A stretch of DNA of 64,000 bases, taken from assembly GCF_020150815.1 (NCBI RefSeq), contig NZ_CP083723.1, forward strand, positions 1,674,001 through 1,738,000, read 5' to 3'. Positions within the stretch are counted from its first letter, which is position 1. Every line of letters starts with the position of its first letter. The notes below the pieces were generated by a model. It did no database searches, was not told where the DNA came from, and saw only the letters and a list, made by a program, of their open reading frames with translations. Below are positions 16,302-24,178 of this stretch, one piece after another. The DNA is from Haloprofundus salilacus. Its GTDB lineage: Archaea; Halobacteriota; Halobacteria; Halobacteriales; Haloferacaceae. The translations under genes and the position numbers were made by a program.

Positions 16302-17438
16302 CTACTCGTCGCCGGTCGGCGTCCCCGACAAGTTGCCCTCGTCGTCGAACTGTTTGGCACGGAGGAAGCGCGCTCGGTAGCGGTTCGCGCCCTCGTACAC
16401 GTCGGCCTCGCGAATCTCGTCGGTCCGACCCTCGGCGACCGCGTCGATTATCTCTTCGACCTGCTCTTTCTCGCTCGGCGTGAGTTCGAACTCGTAGGTC
16501 CTCGACTCCTCGCGTTCGAGCGTCGTCCACTTGCGCGCGGCGGCGACGACGAGCGAACACGGCTCCCTACAGGGGAAGACGCCGTCGCCGCGGTCGGTGT
16601 CGAGTTCCGTCTCCTCATCGGCGTCCCACATCCGGCGCTTGAGACACTGCGAGTCGACGCAACAGGACTCCGCTATCCACTCGACGGCTTCCTCGTCGAG
16701 TTCGTCGACGATGTCGTAGATTCCGGTCTGGCGCTCGGCCGTCTCGTCCCAGTGCGTCACGTCGAGGCAGCCCTCCCGCTCGCGGTACCAGTTCGGAATC
16801 GTCGCCGGGTAGACGACGTCGACCGTCTCGACGAGCGATCGGCCGTCGAGGTCGGGAAACGCCCAGCCGTCTCGGAGCGTCGGGGCGGTTTTCAGCGGCC
16901 GGTAGCGACCCTTCTCGTCGTACGTGACGATGCTGCGGGCCTCGTGCGGGGCGGCGTACACGTCGAGCGACGAGAGGTCGGCGTCGGCGTCGGCGTCGGC
17001 GACGTGGCGGAGGTGGTAGCGACGCTCGCCGTGGTCGCCGACGGTCGCCGTCACGCAGAGTTGGCCCCACTCACGGGTGACGCCGTCGGCGAGCGCCTCG
17101 TAGCGCTCCGGGACGCCGTGGTCGTCGGCGCGTTCGGCCCACCGGAGGAACGCCCGGCGTGCGTTGCTGCCGTCGCGGATCGCGGTGTGTCTATCCTCGT
17201 CATCCGCCGCGCCGGCCTCGGGACCGACTTCGCGCGTCCAGTAGAACCAGTTCGAGACGTACCACGGGTTCGACTCGGCCACCTCGCGGAACTCGGCTTC
17301 GGAGAGGTCGGCGCGCTCCGTGTGCGGGGTGCGGAACTGAAACGCGTCGCCGTCACGGCCCGCGCGCAGGCCGTCGAAGTCGACGCCGTCACCGCCGTCC
17401 GCGGCGTCGACGAGCGCGTCGAGCTGTCCGGCGTGCAT
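16302..17438 (-). CDS. DR2241 family Fe-S protein, partner of CbiX, 378 aa
   Basis: The cysteines C-C-V-D-S-Q-C (about residues 257-263) and C-R-E-P-C (about 290-294) form the cluster-binding set of the DR2241 4Fe-4S domain, preceded by the all-helical/beta stabilising domain. The gene overlaps the cbiX stop by one base (TGATG at 17436-17440). In haloarchaea and Deinococcus such proteins accompany CbiX, so they likely act together in cobalt insertion or in cobalamin/siroheme biosynthesis. The exact step is not established. Confidence 0.8.
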   Translation of the reverse strand: MHAGQLDALVDAADGGDGVDFDGLRAGRDGDAFQFRTPHTERADLSEAEFREVAESNPWYVSNWFYWTREVGPEAGAADDEDRHTAIRDGSNARRAFLRWAERADDHGVPERYEALADGVTREWGQLCVTATVGDHGERRYHLRHVADADADADLSSLDVYAAPHEARSIVTYDEKGRYRPLKTAPTLRDGWAFPDLDGRSLVETVDVVYPATIPNWYREREGCLDVTHWDETAERQTGIYDIVDELDEEAVEWIAESCCVDSQCLKRRMWDADEETELDTDRGDGVFPCREPCSLVVAAARKWTTLEREESRTYEFELTPSEKEQVEEIIDAVAEGRTDEIREADVYEGANRYRARFLRAKQFDDEGNLSGTPTGDE

Positions 17439-18313
17439 CAGTCACCCGCCGCGGGCGACCCCCGCGTTCGCTTCCGGACGACTTCGACGGCGTCGCCGAC
17501 GTCTGCGCCCGCCTCGGCGGCGCGTTCGAGCACCACGTCGGCCATCAGCGACTCGGTGCCGACCGCCCCGGCGTACCAGATGCGGTGGCCATCGACCTCG
17601 GCGGGGACGTCGTAGCCCGTCCGGTAGTCGTCGGTGAGTCCCATGTCCTCGGGGATGTCCTCCTGCGTGTGGAAGCCGTCGGCGATGAACAGCGGGACCA
17701 CGACCACGTCCTCGCTCTCGAAGTAGTCGGCCACGTCGTCGACTTCGGGTTCCTCGTCCATGTACAGCGCCTGCACCTCGTCGAAGCGGTCCATCTCGCG
17801 GATGCGGTCGGCGTGGTACTCGATGGCTTTCGCGCTGTTCTCGTTGCGTTCGGTGCCGTGCCCGACGACGGCGAGACCGAATCCCGTTCCTACAGTTGGG
17901 TCACCGGTCACCGACTCCGCGCGGCGGACGAGCACGTCGGTCATCGACTCGTGGGTGCCGACGGGACCGCAGTAGTGGACGCGCTGGTTCGTATCGCTCG
18001 CTGTGAGCGTGGCGTGGCTGGCGCTCAGACCGTCGGAGTCCCACTCGGAGACGTCCCAGCCATCGAGGCGGAGTTCGCGGGGGATGACCTGCTCGGTGAA
18101 GTAGCCCTCGCTGATGAACATCGGGACGACGAACACCTCGTCGGACTCCACCGTTCGAAGGACCTCCCTGAGCGACGGTTCTTCCTTCCAGAAACCGGTC
18201 TTCACCTCGTCGAACGCGTCGACGTCGCGGATGGTGTCCGCGTGGTCGTACGTCGGAGCGCTCGAATCAGGGTTCAAGTGAGACCCGTGGGCCACGATGA
18301 CCAGCGCTTGCAT
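17438..18313 (-). CDS. cbiX: CbiX-type sirohydrochlorin cobaltochelatase, two-domain, 291 aa
   Basis: CbiX inserts cobalt into sirohydrochlorin in anaerobic-route cobalamin synthesis. The N-terminal half has 'LVIVAHGSHLNP' with the metal-site histidine, and 'VFVVPMFISEGYFTEQVI'. The second half repeats the fold: 'LAVVGHGTERNEN' and 'VVVVPLFIADGFHTQEDI'. The duplicated chelatase fold in one chain matches long CbiX. The start at 18313 (MQALVIVAHG) has a CCTAAGAG element 28 bases upstream. It is the first gene of a two-gene unit with the DR2241 protein. Confidence 0.88.
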   Translation of the reverse strand: MQALVIVAHGSHLNPDSSAPTYDHADTIRDVDAFDEVKTGFWKEEPSLREVLRTVESDEVFVVPMFISEGYFTEQVIPRELRLDGWDVSEWDSDGLSASHATLTASDTNQRVHYCGPVGTHESMTDVLVRRAESVTGDPTVGTGFGLAVVGHGTERNENSAKAIEYHADRIREMDRFDEVQALYMDEEPEVDDVADYFESEDVVVVPLFIADGFHTQEDIPEDMGLTDDYRTGYDVPAEVDGHRIWYAGAVGTESLMADVVLERAAEAGADVGDAVEVVRKRTRGSPAAGD

Positions 18314-18445
18314 GTCCGACGCTGAGGGCGCGACGCTCTTAGGGACTTCGGGTCCGGCAGTTCGGCCCGATCCGACTTGGGGGCTTTCGCGCGGTTTGTG
18401 CGGTTCGCGCGATTCGAGGGGGAGGCGTCAGCGGGGAGGGGGCGT

Positions 18446-18685
18446 TCAGGCGTCGATGCAAACGCCGGTTCGGGGGATGCAGATGTGACTGCGTCGACCC
18501 AGCGAGCGGCGCGCGGCGAGCACGCCGATCGTCGCCAGCGCCAGCACGCCGACACCCGCCAGCACCGTCAGCGTCACCATCGGGTAGGAGGCGACCACTA
18601 TCGCGGCGAGCGCTACGAGGAGGAATACGAACGTCTGTACCACCGATTCGACCGTCGTCGGGAGTGGTTCCGGTTGCGTTCTCAT
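18446..18685 (-). CDS. Small two-helix membrane protein, 79 aa
   Basis: Start ATG 18685 (MRTQPEPLP). Two adjacent helices (about residues 15-35 and 36-59) precede a basic, cysteine-containing tail (RRSHICIPRTGVCIDA). The two cysteines seven residues apart are notable for a haloarchaeal membrane peptide. No family recognised. Confidence 0.55.
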   Translation of the reverse strand: MRTQPEPLPTTVESVVQTFVFLLVALAAIVVASYPMVTLTVLAGVGVLALATIGVLAARRSLGRRSHICIPRTGVCIDA

Positions 18686-18751
18686 CACAGGTAGAGCGTG
18701 GACCGCCGGGGGCATAAGGGTAATCTGAATGATATTTCTGTCCGCCGAATT

Positions 18752-18769
18752 ACTGAAATCTGATTCAGT
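18752..18769. other. Inverted repeat ACTGAA-N6-TTCAGT
   Basis: A perfect six-base-arm inverted repeat lies in the AT-richer gap between the small membrane gene and the end of the homocitrate-synthase-like gene. It may be an operator for the gene starting at 18685 (about 75 bases upstream of it) or a transcript-end hairpin of the operon to its right. Confidence 0.35.
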
Positions 18770-18855
18770 CTGAGCGCCGGAGTTCGGGCGTAGAAGTTCG
18801 ATCACCGCGCGCCTTCTCGAGGAGACGGAACGCGGGTATGAGTTGCGGCCTCCAC

Positions 18856-20004
18856 CTACTGCCGTTCACCCGCTTCGGTCGCCTCTCGCTCGGCGTTGGC
18901 GACCGACTCGGCGAGTTCGACCGCCGCCCCCAACGGAAGGTCCTCGTCGGCGTCGTCGAGCACCGCCAACAGCGCCGATACTCGCTCGAAGGTCGGTTCG
19001 GTCCCGGCGCGACGCAGGAGTCCACGGGCGGCCCCGGCACCGCTGGCCGAGCCGAACAACAGCTGGCGTTCGCCGCCGAAGGTCGCCGGGTCGAACGGTT
19101 CGAAGGTCGCCGGGTCGTCGAGCATCGCCGCCGTGTGCAGTCCCGACTCGTGGGCGAACGCGCCCTCGCCGAGCAGCGGTTTTGACGACGGCACCGACTC
19201 GCCCAACGTCGAGAGGACGGCGCGGGCGGCGGGGAGGAGTCGGTCGGTTTCAACGCCCACCTCGGTTCGTTCGTCGCCCGCGACGCAGGCGGCGACGAAC
19301 TGTTCAAGTGGGGTGTTCCCGGCGCGTTCGCCGACGCCGGCCACCGACACGTCGATTCGTCCGGCGCCGCAGTCGGCGGCGGCGAGCGCGTTCGCGGTGG
19401 CGACGCCGAGGTCGTCGTGGAAGTGGACGCCGACGTGCGAGAGGTCGTCGTTCTCGCCTACCGCCGCGAGCGTCTCCTCGACGCCGCGCGGCGTCCGCGA
19501 ACCCACGGTGTCGGCGATGACCACATACTCCGCGTCGACCTCCTCGACGAGTCGAGAGAGGAACCCCGGATCGGTCCGGAAGCCGTCCATCGCCGAGAAG
19601 TGGACCTCACATCCGGCGTCCTGCGCTGCGTCGACGGCGTCGTGAACCCGCGAGAGCAGTTCCTCGCGCGAGCAGTCGAGTAGTTGCGTCCGCTGGCGGT
19701 CGCTCGTCGGCGCGAACAGGTCGACGACGTCCACCTCGGCCTCGATAGCGGCCTCCACGTCGCCGTCGAGCGCCCGGGCGATGCCGGTCGTCTTCGCGTC
19801 GAGGTCGAGTTCGGCGCAGACTGCCGCGGTCACTTCGCCGACAACGGGGAAGCCGACCTGCACGTAGTCGACGCCCAGCGCGTCGAGCTGTCGCGCGACC
19901 TCGACTTTCTGGCCGGCCGAATAGCGCCGTCCGGGCCGCTGTTCGCCCTCGCGGAGCGTCACGTCGACAAGCGCGGGTGGTTCGTGAGCCGACGACCGCG
20001 ACAT
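18856..20004 (-). CDS. LeuA/homocitrate-synthase family aldol-condensing enzyme, 382 aa
   Basis: Enzymes of this family add an acetyl-CoA (or other acyl-CoA) unit to a 2-oxo acid. The first loop reads T-L-R-E-G-E-Q (about residues 16-22), with glutamate where isopropylmalate synthases usually have aspartate; this variant is typical of homocitrate synthases. The metal histidines appear as H-F-H-D-D-L-G (about 193-199), followed by 'GVGERAGNTPLEQF' and 'GEGAFAHESGLH'. The protein ends shortly after the catalytic barrel and subdomain, so the C-terminal LeuA leucine-binding domain is absent. It is the last gene of the transporter/CoA-transferase operon, one base after the CoA-transferase stop. 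The physiological 2-oxo acid is unknown. Confidence 0.82.
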   Translation of the reverse strand: MSRSSAHEPPALVDVTLREGEQRPGRRYSAGQKVEVARQLDALGVDYVQVGFPVVGEVTAAVCAELDLDAKTTGIARALDGDVEAAIEAEVDVVDLFAPTSDRQRTQLLDCSREELLSRVHDAVDAAQDAGCEVHFSAMDGFRTDPGFLSRLVEEVDAEYVVIADTVGSRTPRGVEETLAAVGENDDLSHVGVHFHDDLGVATANALAAADCGAGRIDVSVAGVGERAGNTPLEQFVAACVAGDERTEVGVETDRLLPAARAVLSTLGESVPSSKPLLGEGAFAHESGLHTAAMLDDPATFEPFDPATFGGERQLLFGSASGAGAARGLLRRAGTEPTFERVSALLAVLDDADEDLPLGAAVELAESVANAEREATEAGERQ

Positions 20005-20005
20005 C

Positions 20006-21229
20006 TCAGATGACCTCCTCGGTGCGGAGCGCCTCGATGTCGTCGTCGCCGTAGCCCAGCGCGGCGAGGACGCTCTCGGTGTGCTCGCCCAGGTGCGGCG
20101 GGTCCCGCGACTCCCTCGGCTCGAACGCCGACGAGAGCACCGGGAACCGTGGCACCTTCACACGCCGTTCGGCCCCCTCGGCGGTGGTTATCTCGGTGAA
20201 CGCGTCCGTCGCGTCGAGGTGTTCGTCGTCGACCACCTCGGTCACGTCGGTGACTTTCGCCACGGGGACGCCCGCCTCCCGGAGGTCAGCGACGACCGCC
20301 TCGGCGTCGCAATCGGCGAACGCGGCGGCCAGCAGTTCGGTCAGTTTTTCGACGTTATCGCGGCGGTCGGCGAGCGTCTCGAACCGTTCGTCCTCGTGAA
20401 GATCGACGGCCAGCGTCTCGCAGAGACCCACCCACTGACGTTCCCCCGACGGACCGACGAACACCCACTGCTCGTCGCGCGTCCGGAACACGTCGTACGG
20501 CGCCCAGTTCGGGTGACTCGCGCCGATGGGGTCGGGCGTTCGGTCGTACGCCTGCGCGAACGAGAGCCAGTAGCCCATCAGCGAGACGGTGCTCTCGAAC
20601 AGCGACGCGACGACTTTCTGGCCCTCACCGGTGTGTTCGCGCTGCCGGAGCGCGCCGAGCACGCCGACAGCCCCGTAGAACGAGGCGGCCATGTCGGCGA
20701 CGCTCGTCCCGCAGCGGACCGGCGGGGCGTCGGGGTGGCCCGTCACGCTCATCAGCCCCGACAGCGCCTCGGCGACCGGGTCGAGCGCGGGGTACGACTC
20801 GTACGGTCCCGGATTAAACCCCTTGATGCTACAGTAAACCAGCTCCGGGTGGGTCTCGCGAAGCTGTTCGTAGCCGACGCCGAGTCGCTCGGCCGCGCCG
20901 GGCGCGAAGTTCTCGACGACTACGTCGGCTTCCCCAAGCAGTTCGTCGAACACCTCGCGGCCCTCCTCGCGCTTAAGGTCGAGCGTCACGCTGAGTTTGT
21001 CCCGGTTGACGTAGTTGAACGAGCTGTTGCCGAGCGGACTGGAGTCGCGGACGAGATCGCCCGAACCGGGGCGCTCGACCTTGACGACCTCCGCGCCGAG
21101 GTCCGCCAGCAGCAGGCTACAGAACGGGCCCGCGACGATGTGGCCGAGTTCGAGCACCGTCACGTCCGACAGCGGTCGGTCGCCCTCGGCGTCCGCGAAC
21201 GGGTGGGTGTCCGAGTGAGTCCCGCTCAT
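20006..21229 (-). CDS. CaiB/BaiF family (class III) CoA-transferase, 407 aa
   Basis: Class III enzymes move CoA between carboxylic acids through aspartyl-CoA and anhydride intermediates. 'VLELGHIVAGPFCSLLLADLGAEVVKVE' (shown in part) is the N-terminal hallmark, 'NRDKLSVTLDLK' follows, and the catalytic aspartate is expected in 'CGTSVADMAASFYG' (about residue 175). The ATG overlaps the stop of the ABC ATPase gene by four bases (21226-21229). Substrate acids cannot be named; the adjacent importer and homocitrate-synthase-like gene suggest activation of an imported or derived acid. Confidence 0.87.
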   Translation of the reverse strand: MSGTHSDTHPFADAEGDRPLSDVTVLELGHIVAGPFCSLLLADLGAEVVKVERPGSGDLVRDSSPLGNSSFNYVNRDKLSVTLDLKREEGREVFDELLGEADVVVENFAPGAAERLGVGYEQLRETHPELVYCSIKGFNPGPYESYPALDPVAEALSGLMSVTGHPDAPPVRCGTSVADMAASFYGAVGVLGALRQREHTGEGQKVVASLFESTVSLMGYWLSFAQAYDRTPDPIGASHPNWAPYDVFRTRDEQWVFVGPSGERQWVGLCETLAVDLHEDERFETLADRRDNVEKLTELLAAAFADCDAEAVVADLREAGVPVAKVTDVTEVVDDEHLDATDAFTEITTAEGAERRVKVPRFPVLSSAFEPRESRDPPHLGEHTESVLAALGYGDDDIEALRTEEVI

Positions 21230-22350
21230 GGCGTCGACCGCTGGGGGTCGCTTTCGGTCTCTGCGTTGACGAGCGTCTCGCCGGCGGCGTCGAAGAGGAA
21301 CGCGTTGTCGCGCGAGAATCCGACGGTGAGTCGGTCGTCGGGACCGTACGCCTCCAGTCCAGCCGCGACTACGTCGACGGGCGTCCCGTCGCTCGTGCGG
21401 CCGTGAATCACCGACTCGATGCCGAGCGGTTCGACGACCTCGACGGTCACCTCGAAGCGGTGTTCGCCCCCGCTGGGTTCGAGATACTGCGGTCTGACGC
21501 CGACTTTGACCCGGTCGCCGAGCGAGTCCGCTGCGGCGGCGGTCAGCGGAACGCGAAGGCCGTGACCGACGGCGTACGCCGACCCCTCCTCGCGTTCGAC
21601 CGCGCAGTCGAGCACGTTCGTCGACGGCGTCCCGATGAATCGGGCGACGTACTCCGAGTGCGGGCGGTCGAACAGCGTCCGCGGGGCGTCGACCTGCGCG
21701 AGTTCGCCATCGCGCAGCAACACGACCTGGTCGGACATCGTCATCGCCTCCGTCTGGTCGTGGGTGACGTAGACGACGGTCGTCTGTAGCTCCTGATGGA
21801 GCCGTTGAATCTCGACGCGGAGTTCGGCTTTCAGCTTCGCGTCGAGGTCGCTCATCGGCTCGTCGAGCAGCAGCACGTCAGGGTCCTGGACGAACGCGCC
21901 GCCGAGGGCGACGCGCTGCTGCTGGCCGCCCGAGAGTTCCGCAGGCATTTTCTCCAACTGTTCGGTTATCTGTAGCGTGCGGGCGGCCTCGTCGATGCGC
22001 TCGTCGCGCTCGGCCTTCGAGACGCCGTGAACCTTCAACCCGTAGCCGATGTTCTCGCGGACGGTCATGTGCGGGTACAGCGCGATGGACTGGAACACCA
22101 TCGCGACGTTCCGCTCCTGCGGCGGTTTGTCGGTCACGTCGTCGTCGCCGAACAGAATCCGCCCGCTGGTGGGTGTCTCCAGTCCGGCGAGCATGCGCAG
22201 CGTCGTCGTCTTGCCGCAGCCGGAGGGACCGACGAACGTCGTGAACGAGCCTTCCGGGATGTCGAGCGTAAGGTCGTCGACGGCGACGTGGGTGTTGTTG
22301 AGCGCGCGGAACTCCTTTCTGATGTCTTCGAGGTGGATGCTTGTTGCCAT
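21226..22350 (-). CDS. ABC transporter ATPase, CUT1 (MalK/UgpC) type, 374 aa
   Basis: Start ATG 22350 (MATSIHLEDI); the longer open frame upstream is a shadow of the permease gene. The order is Walker A G-P-S-G-C-G-K-T-T, Q-loop 'VFQSIALYPHMTV', signature L-S-G-G-Q-Q-Q-R, Walker B 'LLLDEPMSDLDAKL', and switch His in 'VTHDQTEAMTM'. A C-terminal OB/TOBE region of about 130 residues is typical of carbohydrate-type importers of the MalK group. It overlaps the upstream permease stop by one base (22350) and the downstream gene by four. Confidence 0.9.
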   Translation of the reverse strand: MATSIHLEDIRKEFRALNNTHVAVDDLTLDIPEGSFTTFVGPSGCGKTTTLRMLAGLETPTSGRILFGDDDVTDKPPQERNVAMVFQSIALYPHMTVRENIGYGLKVHGVSKAERDERIDEAARTLQITEQLEKMPAELSGGQQQRVALGGAFVQDPDVLLLDEPMSDLDAKLKAELRVEIQRLHQELQTTVVYVTHDQTEAMTMSDQVVLLRDGELAQVDAPRTLFDRPHSEYVARFIGTPSTNVLDCAVEREEGSAYAVGHGLRVPLTAAAADSLGDRVKVGVRPQYLEPSGGEHRFEVTVEVVEPLGIESVIHGRTSDGTPVDVVAAGLEAYGPDDRLTVGFSRDNAFLFDAAGETLVNAETESDPQRSTP

Positions 22351-23258
22351 TATTCGAGTCCTCCCACGCTGAACCCCTGCAGCAGGTACCGTTGGAGGAA
22401 CAGCGCGATGCAGAACGGCGGGATGGAGATGAGAAGCGAGACGGCCATCGTCTCGCCCCAGCCGATGGTGACGCGGTCCAGAAACAGGCTCGCGCCGACC
22501 GTTATCGTGTACATTTCGTCCTGACTCATCACGACGCGGGCCATCGTGAAGTCGTTCCACGCGACGGCGAACGCGAAGATAGCCGCCGAGATGTAGCCTG
22601 GCCGGGCCACCGGCAGCACCACGTCGCGAACGGTGCGCCAGCGACCCGCGCCGCGAACCCACGCCGACTCCTCCAGCGCCAGCGGCACCGTCTGGAAGTA
22701 CTGCCACATCAGCCAGATGCAGAACGGCGCCGAAATGGCCGTCAGCGCCAGCGTGAGCGCAAAGTAGCTGTTCAGGAGACCGAGCGCATAGAAGATGACG
22801 TACAGCGGGATGGCGAGCACGATGGGGCTGAACATGTAGGAGAACAACACCGCCCGCGCCGCCACCGACTTGCCGCGGAACTCGAAGCGGGTAAGTCCAT
22901 AGCCCGCGGCGACGGCGATCGTCGTCGACAGCAGCGTCGAACTCGAGGTGACGACGAGGCTGTTGACGAAGTACCGGACCGTGTCCGTCTCCGCCAGGAG
23001 CACGCTGAAGTTCCGCAACGAGAGTTCGGTCGGCAGGAGGTTCACCCGGCCGCCCGCGAATGTCGCCTCGGGCGTCTGCAACGCGATGACGACCATGATG
23101 TAGACGGGGACGACGGTGAACACCGAGACGAGCAGCGCCGTCAGGTAGAGCGCGACGCACTTGAGGCGGCGTTGGGTGCGGTGTGAGAGCCGCCCGCTCC
23201 GCCGCTCGACTCGCTGTCGTCTCCCGTCGTCCTCTCGTCGTTCGTCGACGGTGGCCAT
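22350..23258 (-). CDS. ABC importer permease (MalG/UgpE type), 302 aa
   Basis: After a basic cytoplasmic tail of about 33 residues come six membrane helices. The coupling (EAA) loop appears around 'LEESAWVRGAGRWRTVRDV' with conserved G and the following 'LPVARPG'. This is the second permease of a CUT1 system. The start ATG 23258 overlaps the stop of the first permease by one base (TGATG), as do the other genes here, indicating coupled translation. Confidence 0.88.
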   Translation of the reverse strand: MATVDERREDDGRRQRVERRSGRLSHRTQRRLKCVALYLTALLVSVFTVVPVYIMVVIALQTPEATFAGGRVNLLPTELSLRNFSVLLAETDTVRYFVNSLVVTSSSTLLSTTIAVAAGYGLTRFEFRGKSVAARAVLFSYMFSPIVLAIPLYVIFYALGLLNSYFALTLALTAISAPFCIWLMWQYFQTVPLALEESAWVRGAGRWRTVRDVVLPVARPGYISAAIFAFAVAWNDFTMARVVMSQDEMYTITVGASLFLDRVTIGWGETMAVSLLISIPPFCIALFLQRYLLQGFSVGGLE

Positions 23259-24178
23259 CAGTTCGCCACCTCCGATTCGGGCGAAAAGGCGCGGAAGTAG
23301 ACGACGGCGACGCCCGCGAGGAGGAAGAACATGATGCCCGCCATCGCCGTCGCGAGTCCGAAGTTCACCTCGTTGAACGCGAGTTGGTACACCCGGATAG
23401 GGAGCGTCGTCGTCTCCTGCAGCGGGCCGCCCCGCGTCGAAAGGTAGATGATGTCGAACTTGTTGAACATCCAGATGCCCCTGACGAGCAGGATGATGAG
23501 GATGGCCCCGCGGAGGTGTGGGAACGTGATGTCGCGGAACGCCTGCCACGTGGTCGCGCCCTCAACCCGTGCTCGCTCGTAGAGGTCGGTGTCGATTGCC
23601 TGCAGACGCGCGAGGAGGATGAAGAAGGAGAAGGAGCCGAACTTCCAAACGCTCGCGACGACGACTGCGGGCATCGCCCACTTTATCGTCGAGAAGAACG
23701 CAATGGGCTGGTCGACGAGACCCCACGCGACGAGGTACTGGTTCAGGATGCCGATGTTGGCGTCGAGGATGAACTTCCAGATGAAGATGACCACGAGCGT
23801 CGGCAGCAGGTACGGGAAGATCATCATCGTCCGGAGCGCGCTTCCGCCGCGAATCTGCTGGTTGACCACCAGCGCGAGTCCGAGTCCGACGACGAGGCTG
23901 AGCGCCGTCGTCCAGAACGCGTAGGTGACGCTGTTCCAGAGGAACGACCAGAACGACGCCGTCGCCAGCAGTTCGACGTAGTTGCCGACGCCGACGAACG
24001 CCGGATTGCGGACCGGCGACTCGAAGAGGCTCATCCCCAGCGCGTAGAGGATAGGGACGAGCCAGACGACGGCAAAGAAGGCGAACAACGGCACGAAGCA
24101 CGCCAGCAACAGGAGCGTCGCGCCGTCGACGTCGCGGCCGCGGTCCAGTCGGGTGCGAAGTCCGGCGCTCACGCTCAT
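23258..24178 (-). CDS. ABC importer permease (MalF/UgpA type), 306 aa
   Basis: Six hydrophobic helices are present, with 'LVPILYALGMSLFESP' near the N-terminus. The EAA loop 'YERARVEGATTWQAFRDI' followed by T-F-P-H-L is a clear MalF-group coupling helix. The start ATG 24178 overlaps the substrate-binding protein stop by four bases (24175-24178). With its partner it forms the membrane channel of the importer. Confidence 0.9.
   Translation of the reverse strand: MSVSAGLRTRLDRGRDVDGATLLLLACFVPLFAFFAVVWLVPILYALGMSLFESPVRNPAFVGVGNYVELLATASFWSFLWNSVTYAFWTTALSLVVGLGLALVVNQQIRGGSALRTMMIFPYLLPTLVVIFIWKFILDANIGILNQYLVAWGLVDQPIAFFSTIKWAMPAVVVASVWKFGSFSFFILLARLQAIDTDLYERARVEGATTWQAFRDITFPHLRGAILIILLVRGIWMFNKFDIIYLSTRGGPLQETTTLPIRVYQLAFNEVNFGLATAMAGIMFFLLAGVAVVYFRAFSPESEVAN

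Noticed and set aside
21226-23160. Long minus-strand frame combining the ABC ATPase with an upstream part
   Set aside because: The first 270 codons are arginine-rich shadow of the permease gene; the ATPase begins at ATG 22350.
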